From Deltaproteobacteria bacterium (GTDB taxonomy: Bacteria; Desulfobacterota; DSM-4660; Desulfatiglandales; HGW-15), in assembly GCA_030671095.1 (NCBI GenBank), contig DAOVAK010000203.1:1-5781 (forward strand): a stretch of 5,781 nt of DNA, given 5' to 3'. The translations under genes were made by a program, and so were the position numbers. Shown one piece after another: positions 1-5,475 of this stretch (the first letter of the stretch is position 1; every line of letters starts with the position of its first letter). The notes under the pieces are model-generated. The model did no database searches. It was given only the letters and a program-made list of their open reading frames with translations, and had not been told where the DNA came from.

Positions 1-2
1 TT

Positions 3-2366
3 GAACGGATCCTGAGTTCCTGCGGCCCCTACCTGGGACACATGGTGAGGCCCTCTGATTACAAGGAACCCAAAAGGATCGCATGGCTCCAGTGTGTGGG
101 GTCCCGCGACAGCCACCAGGATGCCAACCCTTATTGTTCAACCGTGTGCTGCACCTACTCCATTAAAGAGGCCATGGTTGCAAAGGAACACAGCTCAGGG
201 CCCCTCGATACAGCCATATTCTATATCGACATCCGCACGCACGGTAAGGACTTTGAAAAGTACTACATGCGGGCCAGGGATAAATGGGGGGTCCGGTTCA
301 TAAAGTCAAAGATCGATACCGTGGTGCCTGTGGACGGCACAGGAGACCTCAGGATTCGATATGTTGACGGGGCCGGGAAAAGGATTGAAGAAGATTTTGA
401 CATGGTGGTCCTCTCCGTAGGGATGAGCATACGGAGAGATACGGTCTCCCTGGCCGAAAAACTGGGCATACAGGTTAACCAGTACCGTTTTGCAGCCACC
501 AGTAGTTTTGCGCCTGTTGAGACATCACGATCCGGGATCTACGTTTGTGGAGCCTTTCATGACCCCAAGGACATCCCGTATTCTGTGATGCAGGCCAGCG
601 CAGCCGCCTGTGCTGCCGGGAGCGGGCTTTCCGAAGCTCGAGGCACCATGGTGCAAGAAAGACCTCGGGTGGCCGAGCGTGTTATTGTTGGGGAGCCCCC
701 GCACGTGGGGGTATTTGTGTGCAACTGCGGCAAGAACATCGGCGCATTTGTCCGGGTACCAGAGGTGGCAGAATATGCGAAAAGCCTGCCCTATGTATCC
801 TATGTGGAGGAGAACCTCTTTACCTGTTCCCAGGATACCCAGGAAAAGATCCAAGAAGTCATCAAAGAACACGGGCTGAACCGTATTGTAGTGGCTGCGT
901 GCAGCCCCAGAACCCACGAACCCCTTTTCCAGGAGACCGTGACCCAGGGAGGCCTTAACAAATACCTCTTTGAGATGGCCAACATTCGGAACCAGTGCTC
1001 ATGGGTCCACAGCACTGATCCGGATGCAGCGACCGAGAAGTCAAAGGACCTGGTACGCATGGCTGTGGCCAAGGCCGCGCGCCTGGAGCCCCTGGAAGAG
1101 GTGAAGCTGGACGTGACCCAAGCCGGCCTAGTCATTGGGGGCGGGCTGGCAGGCGTGAGTGCGGCCCTTGGGCTGGCAGATCAGGGCTTCCCTGTCCATC
1201 TGATCGAAAAGGAAGAGACCCTGGGAGGCCACGGCCATAATCTTTTGAAAACGTGGAAAGGCGAAGATATAGGGGGCTTTCTGGCAGAGGCCGTTCAAAG
1301 GGTGGAAGCCCATCCGCTCATTTCCGTGCACCTGCAATCGACCGTGGTAGAGGCCGAAGGATTTGTAGGGAATTTCACGACGACGGTGAAGACCGGAGAG
1401 GAAACCCGGGTTATTGAACACGGTGCGACCATTATAGCCACAGGCGGACATCAGCTTAAGCCCAGCGAGTACCATTTTGGGGAGCATCCCAACATTTTAA
1501 CCTCTCTGGACCTTAACCGGACCATTCAGACCGATCCTGAAAGGCTCAAGCGCATCAACGCGGCCGTCTTCATCCAGTGTGTGGGTTCAAGGGAACCAGA
1601 GAGGCCATACTGCAGCAAGGTATGCTGTACCCAATCGATTAAGAACGCGGTAAGCTTGAAAGAGCTGAACCCTGACATGGACATCTATATCCTCTTTCGT
1701 GATATTCGGACCTATGGCCAAAGAGAAGAGATTTACAGGGAAGCTCGTTCCGGGGGGATTGCTTTTATCCGTTTCAGTGTGGATCAAAAACCAAAGGTTG
1801 AGATAACAGACAACAAACTCACGGTTACGGTCGTGGATCAGATGCTTCAGATGCCGGTCCGGATAGACGCAGATCTCATAACCCTGGCATCGGCTATTGT
1901 GCCGCCGGAAGGAAACAGGCTCCTTTCAAGACTCTACAAGTTGGCATTGAACGAGGAGGGTTTTTTCCAGGAAGCCCATGCCAAACTGCGGCCTGTCGAT
2001 TTTGCCACAGACGGGGTCTACATGGCCGGTCTGGCCCACGGGCCCAAGCCTGTGGAGGAAAGCATTGCCCAGGCCCAGGCCGCTGCTGCCAGGGCCACAG
2101 CCCTGCTTGCAGCAAAGACCGTCTATACGAGCGCCGTGGTGGCGTACACGTATCCGCTTAATTGCACGGGCTGCGGTGTGTGTATGGAAATCTGCCCTTT
2201 CGGTGCGACGAGCATTGATGTGGAGACAGGTAGGGCGCAGATCAACCCTGCCCAGTGCAAGGGATGCGGGCTGTGTGTTGCATCTTGCCGCTCCGGGGCC
2301 CTGAACTTGAAAGGATTTGACCAGGCCCAGACCTTTGCGATGATTGATGAAGCATTGAGCGGGTAG
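3..2366 (+). CDS. hdrA: HdrA-like tandem flavo-iron-sulfur protein, 5' end outside the window
   Basis: This is the C-terminal 787 codons of a heterodisulfide reductase subunit A-like protein. The frame is open to the window edge and the residues before the first ATG (base 42) are already HdrA-like, so that ATG is internal. Numbering from base 3, residues 1-210 are the end of a first HdrA module with its cysteine motif (C31, C45, C49, C50) and a flavoprotein-type closing segment near 'SGIYVCGAF'. A second full module follows: an N-terminal cysteine domain (C240, C242, C275, C300, C332), an FAD-binding GGGLAG motif at 379-384, and a second motif (C526, C537, C541, C542). In HdrA this CxnCxxxCC motif ligates a [4Fe-4S] cluster. 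The C-terminus has two ferredoxin motifs (C721-C731, C752-C762); the second ends in CR rather than CP. HdrA is the flavin-bifurcating core of soluble Hdr complexes. BamE of class II benzoyl-CoA reductase is an alternative relative, but the downstream genes do not match that cluster. Confidence 0.93.
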   Translation, partial: ERILSSCGPYLGHMVRPSDYKEPKRIAWLQCVGSRDSHQDANPYCSTVCCTYSIKEAMVAKEHSSGPLDTAIFYIDIRTHGKDFEKYYMRARDKWGVRFIKSKIDTVVPVDGTGDLRIRYVDGAGKRIEEDFDMVVLSVGMSIRRDTVSLAEKLGIQVNQYRFAATSSFAPVETSRSGIYVCGAFHDPKDIPYSVMQASAAACAAGSGLSEARGTMVQERPRVAERVIVGEPPHVGVFVCNCGKNIGAFVRVPEVAEYAKSLPYVSYVEENLFTCSQDTQEKIQEVIKEHGLNRIVVAACSPRTHEPLFQETVTQGGLNKYLFEMANIRNQCSWVHSTDPDAATEKSKDLVRMAVAKAARLEPLEEVKLDVTQAGLVIGGGLAGVSAALGLADQGFPVHLIEKEETLGGHGHNLLKTWKGEDIGGFLAEAVQRVEAHPLISVHLQSTVVEAEGFVGNFTTTVKTGEETRVIEHGATIIATGGHQLKPSEYHFGEHPNILTSLDLNRTIQTDPERLKRINAAVFIQCVGSREPERPYCSKVCCTQSIKNAVSLKELNPDMDIYILFRDIRTYGQREEIYREARSGGIAFIRFSVDQKPKVEITDNKLTVTVVDQMLQMPVRIDADLITLASAIVPPEGNRLLSRLYKLALNEEGFFQEAHAKLRPVDFATDGVYMAGLAHGPKPVEESIAQAQAAAARATALLAAKTVYTSAVVAYTYPLNCTGCGVCMEICPFGATSIDVETGRAQINPAQCKGCGLCVASCRSGALNLKGFDQAQTFAMIDEALSG

Positions 2367-2386
2367 GGTCTCCCCTCAAAGACTTC

Positions 2387-2640
2387 TTCACCGCAGAGAC
2401 GCGGAGCGCGCGGAGGTTACAAATTTTCTCATTTGCCCCGATGTGATCGGAGCAAAAGAAGACACTTTGTCGTCTTTGGCGATGGTAGACAGGGTTCACA
2501 CAACTGACGTCTCGAGTCTTGCCAGCATGTTGGTTCCAAGGACAGTGCCCGAAGGGCCGTGCTGTTTTGCCCGAACGTCATCTCCCGGTCGGGCAAAAAG
2601 GAAGACATACGCTCTGCGAACTCTGCGCCTCTGCTGTGAA
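2387..2640. repeat. 254-bp inverted-repeat element, copy 1
   Basis: This element fills most of the gap between the HdrA-like gene and mvhD. Its ends are imperfect inverted repeats: 2387-2415 begins TTCACCGCAGAGACGCGGAG, and 2612-2640 ends in the complementary CTCTGCTGTGAA. Two hairpins lie inside. One is at 2432-2456 (10 of 11 pairs, 3-base loop). The other is at 2565-2598 (10 perfect pairs, TTTTGCCCGA with TCGGGCAAAA) and carries CATCTCCCG in its loop. Copy 2 at 4164-4405 has the same termini, the same hairpin order and the same loop word, although the stems differ. It encodes no transposase and I see no clear target-site duplication, so it is a MITE- or REP-like non-autonomous element. From memory, this terminal sequence is common between genes in many environmental anaerobes. 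Confidence 0.85.
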
Positions 2641-2695
2641 TAGTAAAAAAGAATGGTAGAGCTGAACAAGTAAACCAACACACGATGAGCAGGCT

Positions 2696-3115
2696 ATGAA
2701 GGAAATTGAACCAAGAGTTATCGCCTTTCTCTGCAACTGGTGCAGTTACAGTGCTGCTGACCTGGCTGGGGTGAGCAGGCTGGCGTATCCGTCCAATATA
2801 CGGGTGATCCGCATCCCGTGTACGGGCCGGATGAGCCCGAAGTTTATCCTGGATGCTTTTCGTCACGGGGCTGACGGTGTATGGGTCTCCGGGTGACACC
2901 CCGGAGAGTGTCATTACCTGGAAGGTAATTACTATGCCCGGAGAAAATTTGCCCTGCTGAAAAGCTTCCTTGAACATACTGGTATCGAACCGGGGAGGCT
3001 TCAGTTTTCCTGGGTCTCTTCTTCAGAGGCAGGCAAGTTTGTGGATGTGGCCAACAAGGTGACCGCTGATGTGAAGGCTTTGGGCCCGCCCAAGCATCTT
3101 ACGACGGCTTCGTAA
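2696..3115 (+). CDS. mvhD: MvhD-type hydrogenase/Hdr iron-sulfur subunit, predicted selenoprotein (Sec67)
   Basis: MvhD (FlpD/FrhD delta-subunit family) is a small [2Fe-2S] protein that links HdrA to a hydrogenase, formate dehydrogenase or flavin oxidoreductase. Translation from ATG 2696 gives the family N-terminus FLCNWCSY (C13, C16) and then C42. An in-frame TGA at codon 67 follows V-S-G. Past it the same frame continues with family sequence HPGECHYLEGNY (C72), then ARRKF and a typical C-terminal helix region, to TAA at 3113. The total is 139 residues, normal for the family, whereas 66 would be half a protein. The family consensus here is G-C-H-P-G-D/E-C-H-Y, so TGA replaces a conserved cysteine. 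Sec is known in methanogen VhuD and reported for the related BamF. The start is fixed by an upstream in-frame TGA (2663-2665) with no other start codon after it. The only SD-like sequence, GAGCAGG, is too close to the ATG. The last residues and stop codon lie in repeat DNA. Confidence 0.9.
2886..2907 (+). promoter_or_regulatory. GC-rich hairpin with the Sec TGA in its loop
   Basis: TCTCCGGG (2886-2893) pairs perfectly with CCCGGAGA (2900-2907), leaving TGACAC as the loop, so the recoded codon is the first part of a 6-base loop on an 8-bp stem. A competing 6-bp hairpin pairs TGACAC (2894-2899) with GTGTCA (2908-2913). The first structure can coexist with the SECIS-like stem at 2913-2929; the second shares a base with it. 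Pairing in coding DNA can be accidental, so a role in pausing or recoding is only inferred. Confidence 0.4.
2894..2896 (+). other. In-frame TGA read as selenocysteine codon (Sec67 of MvhD)
   Basis: The codon sits in GGG-TGA-CAC, between the conserved glycine and the conserved His-Pro-Gly of the MvhD family, where relatives have cysteine. The reading frame is intact on both sides and no other stop interrupts it. A SECIS-like hairpin follows 16 bases later. Recoding explains all of these facts; a plain nonsense mutation explains only the stop codon. Confidence 0.87.
2913..2929 (+). promoter_or_regulatory. Candidate bacterial SECIS hairpin
   Basis: ATTACC (2913-2918) pairs perfectly with GGTAAT (2924-2929) around the 5-base loop TGGAA. 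Twenty-two bases separate the TGA from the loop. As I remember the bacterial SECIS consensus, it asks for about 16-37 bases to the apical loop, a short stem under a loop of 3-14 bases, and a G among the first loop bases; here the second loop base is G. This is where SelB with Sec-tRNA would bind. The element lies inside coding sequence, as is usual in bacteria. Confidence 0.75.
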
Positions 3116-3206
3116 AAAGTCCATCTGCGTCCCGACTAGTGGGGATGCGTCTTGCATCTGGAACTCTTTACTGTGCCGTCCATTTTATGACTTATTGCGA
3201 AATCAC
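3103..3206. repeat. ~104-bp inverted-repeat element overlapping the end of mvhD
   Basis: The left end (3103-3121, containing TTCGTAAAAAGTC) and the right end (3189-3206, containing GACTTATTGCGAA) are imperfect inverted repeats, with 11 of 13 core positions matching. Inside, GCGTCCC (3127-3133) pairs with GGGATGC (3142-3148) using one G-U pair, and GATGC/GCATC forms a second small hairpin next to it. It belongs to a different family from the longer elements at 2387 and 4164. From memory, ends of the type GACTTTTTACGAA are frequent in Desulfobacterota genomes. The element supplies the mvhD stop codon and runs to 2 bases before the next start codon, so it makes up essentially the whole intergenic gap. 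Confidence 0.65.
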
Positions 3207-3208
3207 AA

Positions 3209-4159
3209 ATGATAGATTACACCAAGAAAATTCGCGAGACAGCAAAACGGTTGCTTAAAGAGGACCGGGTGGATGCCGTGCTCGGATTCAAGAAGGGCAC
3301 CGTGCCTATGATGTGCCAGCCAGTGCTTATCACCGCGCCGGAAGAGGTTGACATGCTCCACTGGGACAGCTTCTGCGGGGTGAATCTGGCCAATTACCTG
3401 TCCAAGCGCCAGGAGCGCATCGGGATTGTCGCCAAGGGATGCGATGCGCGAAACATATTGGTGCACACCATAGAGAACCAGATCAAACGTGATCAACTAT
3501 TTATCATGGGGATCCCGTGTAAAGGTATGGCGGATCCTCGTAAGGTCAGGAGGGAATTAAAGGATCAAGAACCCCTGGAAGTCACGGAAGATGGAGACAA
3601 GATTGTCGTAAAAGGTGAGGGCTTTGAGACGTCTCTCAGCAAGGCCGATCTGCTCCAGGACAACTGCGCCATCTGCATCCACCGCAACCCTGTGATCTAT
3701 GACGAACTCATGGGAGAACCCGTTCCTGAACAGGAGGGGATCGACCGGTATGCTGATGAGCGAAAGCTTGAGGCCATGAGCGCTGATGAGCGCTCCAAAC
3801 ACTTTCAAGATCTGGTGGCTTCGTGCATCCGCTGCTATGCATGCCGTGATGCTTGCCCCCTTTGCTATTGCCCTACTTGCTTTGTAGACGAATCGCGGCC
3901 CCAGTGGCTGGGTAAGAGTATTGATCCGACAGACACCCTTACGTTTCACTTGCTCAGGGCGTTCCACTGCGCAGGCCGCTGCACGGATTGCGGGGCGTGT
4001 GAGCGCGCCTGCCCCATGGATATCAAGGTGCGCCAGTTTACCAAGAAGCTGGAAAAAGATGTGCTGGAGCTTTACGACTATGAGGCGGGCATGACCGAGG
4101 AGACCAGGCCTCCCCTGGATGTGTACCAGCCGGATGACCCGGGGGATTTCATTGAATGA
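3209..4159 (+). CDS. Dicluster iron-sulfur protein with FrhB/FdhB-like N-terminal part
   Basis: A 316-residue cytoplasmic redox protein. Residues 1-115 resemble the N-terminal part of F420-hydrogenase/formate-dehydrogenase beta-type proteins, with AKGCDARN (C78) and IMGIPCKGM (C104). A middle motif NCAICIHRNPV has C153 and C156. Two ferredoxin-type sites follow: C206, C209, C212, C216-P and C258, C261, C264, C268-P. Between them lies an unusually cysteine-dense stretch, CPLCYCPTC (C216, C219, C221, C224). No signal peptide or membrane helix is seen. The likely role is electron wiring between the HdrA/MvhD pair and a donor or acceptor. It resembles proteins encoded beside hdrA and mvhD in sulfate reducers, possibly an Flx-type subunit, but I cannot assign a symbol. 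The start is constrained by an in-frame TGA at 3188-3190; ATG 3209 is the only normal start after it, and no Shine-Dalgarno sequence precedes it. Confidence 0.88.
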   Translation: MIDYTKKIRETAKRLLKEDRVDAVLGFKKGTVPMMCQPVLITAPEEVDMLHWDSFCGVNLANYLSKRQERIGIVAKGCDARNILVHTIENQIKRDQLFIMGIPCKGMADPRKVRRELKDQEPLEVTEDGDKIVVKGEGFETSLSKADLLQDNCAICIHRNPVIYDELMGEPVPEQEGIDRYADERKLEAMSADERSKHFQDLVASCIRCYACRDACPLCYCPTCFVDESRPQWLGKSIDPTDTLTFHLLRAFHCAGRCTDCGACERACPMDIKVRQFTKKLEKDVLELYDYEAGMTEETRPPLDVYQPDDPGDFIE

Positions 4160-4163
4160 TGGT

Positions 4164-4405
4164 TTCACCGCAGAGACGCGGAGATCGCAGAGACATAATC
4201 TTTTCGTTTGTCCCGATAACACTGGGACAAGCGAAAACCAAGCGTCCGCCTCCGGCGGTAATGTTAAGGGAACCATGTATCTGAAGGGGTAGCCTGAAAA
4301 GGATGATGATTTTTCCCCGGAGGGGAGCGTGTTGTTGCGAATCGCCATCTCCCGATGGGCAACAAGAATAGGAACTCTCTGCGATCTCTGCGTCTCTGCG
4401 GTGAA
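4164..4405. repeat. 242-bp inverted-repeat element, copy 2
   Basis: The terminal 30 bases at each end (4164-4193 and 4376-4405) are inverted repeats matching at 29 of 30 positions, a much better preserved pair than in copy 1. A strong hairpin at 4201-4237 has 14 pairs, one of them G-U, around a 9-base loop. A second at 4332-4365 pairs TTGTTGC with GCAACAA and contains CCATC/GATGG around TCCC, giving the same CATCTCCCG word seen in copy 1. Smaller GC-rich palindromes (CCGCC-TCC-GGCGG and CCCC-GGA-GGGG) lie in the middle. There is no coding capacity. It begins 4 bases after the upstream stop codon and ends 14 bases before the next ATG, filling the gap in the operon. The right terminus also supplies the in-frame TGA (4402-4404) that bounds the next gene. 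Confidence 0.9.
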
Positions 4406-4419
4406 CTCATATAGCTAAA

Positions 4420-5475
4420 ATGAACGTGCTGAAGATATCAAAAAAACACTTCTCTGATTTTTTGAACGGGCTGAAAGGTGCCTATCGGCTCTTTGGCCCG
4501 GTCCGCAAGGACGATATAGTCGACTTCGTGGCGATAGAGGACGTCTCTGACATAGATCTCTCTTTCCAGAACAGCCGCCTTTCCCCCAAGTCTTTGTTCC
4601 TGCCCCAGTCGGAGCGGATCTTTGAGTACGGCCTGGACCCTGCCGGGGATGACGCACATATCCTCAAGGAGGCGTCAAAGGACTATTCGCCCAGGACTGT
4701 CATCGGGATCCGGCCCTGTGACGCAAAGGCCCTTGAGCTGGTGGATGCGAACTTTGACACACCCAAGTTCCGCGACCCATGGTGGGTGAAGGCCCGGGAG
4801 GCCACCACACTGGTGGGTCTGGGATGCACCACACCCTGTTCTACCTGTTTTTGCACGTCAGTGGGAGGGGGGGCCTTTGATCAGGCGGGGCTCGACGTGC
4901 TCCTGACAGAGACCGAAGATGCCTTTCTGGCCAGGGTCCTCACAGAGAAAGGGGAGAAGCTCGTAAAGGCCGCCAACACCTTTGAGCCGGCTGAGGAAGA
5001 ACTGGTTCAAACAGCAACGGCCATCGAGCAGGAAGCAGCAGGTAAGATCATTTCGAAAGTCGATACATCCAGGCTCGCGGAGATAGACACCCTTGCACTT
5101 TTTGAAGCCGACTTCTGGGAAGAAGTGCAATTTGCATGCATAAACTGCGGGGTTTGCACCTATCTTTGTCCCACCTGCTGGTGTTTTGATATCCAGGATG
5201 AGACCCATGGCCCTGTTGGGTGCCGGATGCGCAACTGGGATTCGTGCATGTTTCCGCTCTTCACCCTGCATGCATCGGGACACAATCCCAGGGGGCAGAA
5301 GATCCAAAGGGTGCGCCAGCGCTTCATGCACAAGCTGAAATACTATGTGGATACATACAAGATGGGTGTCGCCTGTGTGGGGTGCGGGCGCTGCGTGCAG
5401 CATTGCCCGGTCAACATTGATATCCGTCTAGTTTGCCAGGTAATGAATGAGTATAAAAATCAATCCAAACTATGA
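4420..5475 (+). CDS. Dicluster iron-sulfur protein, HydB/AsrA-like (sulfhydrogenase beta type)
   Basis: A 351-residue protein of the family that includes sulfhydrogenase beta subunits and anaerobic sulfite reductase subunit A, at about the usual length. The N-terminal part carries IGIRPCDAKAL (C100) and then GCTTPCSTCFC (C136, C140, C143, C145). The C-terminal third has two [4Fe-4S] motifs: C240, C243, C246, C250-P, extended by TCWC (C253, C255), and C319, C322, C325, C329-P. Additional cysteines occur at 268, 276 and 339. In known systems this subunit relays electrons from an NAD(P)H-binding AsrB/HydG-type flavoprotein to the catalytic partner; here it probably couples that input to HdrA/MvhD. 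The start is firm: an in-frame TGA at 4402-4404 leaves ATG 4420 as the only start, and MNVLKISKKHF is family-like. No ribosome binding site is recognisable in the short leader after the repeat. The exact partner is unknown. Confidence 0.88.
   Translation: MNVLKISKKHFSDFLNGLKGAYRLFGPVRKDDIVDFVAIEDVSDIDLSFQNSRLSPKSLFLPQSERIFEYGLDPAGDDAHILKEASKDYSPRTVIGIRPCDAKALELVDANFDTPKFRDPWWVKAREATTLVGLGCTTPCSTCFCTSVGGGAFDQAGLDVLLTETEDAFLARVLTEKGEKLVKAANTFEPAEEELVQTATAIEQEAAGKIISKVDTSRLAEIDTLALFEADFWEEVQFACINCGVCTYLCPTCWCFDIQDETHGPVGCRMRNWDSCMFPLFTLHASGHNPRGQKIQRVRQRFMHKLKYYVDTYKMGVACVGCGRCVQHCPVNIDIRLVCQVMNEYKNQSKL

Noticed and set aside
2696..2896. A complete 66-residue protein ending at the TGA 2894-2896
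   Set aside because: The family motif is cut in the middle and resumes in the same frame immediately after the TGA, so this is a truncated call of a longer recoded gene.
2429..2977. Minus-strand open frame of 182 codons
   Set aside because: It is a shadow across the repeat element and mvhD. Its translation resembles no family I know, and the part inside the element is only repeat DNA read as protein.
2696..3115. mvhD as a pseudogene inactivated by a nonsense mutation
   Set aside because: The TGA falls on a conserved cysteine, a SECIS-like hairpin lies at the right distance, and the downstream half shows no decay. It remains the main alternative if the host lacks Sec machinery.
3557..4348. 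Minus-strand open frame of 263 codons
   Set aside because: It lies antisense to the well-supported dicluster gene and ends in repeat copy 2, where words such as VSAVK simply reflect the repeat terminus.
2387..4405. CRISPR array or tandem repeat
   Set aside because: The repeats are two dispersed inverted-repeat elements about 1.5 kb apart with genes between them, not regularly spaced direct repeats.
3..5475. A class II benzoyl-CoA reductase (bam) cluster
   Set aside because: The HdrA-like and Sec-MvhD pair would fit BamE and BamF, but the next genes are FrhB/FdhB-like and HydB/AsrA-like rather than the complex I-type BamG-I. It cannot be excluded without flanking sequence.
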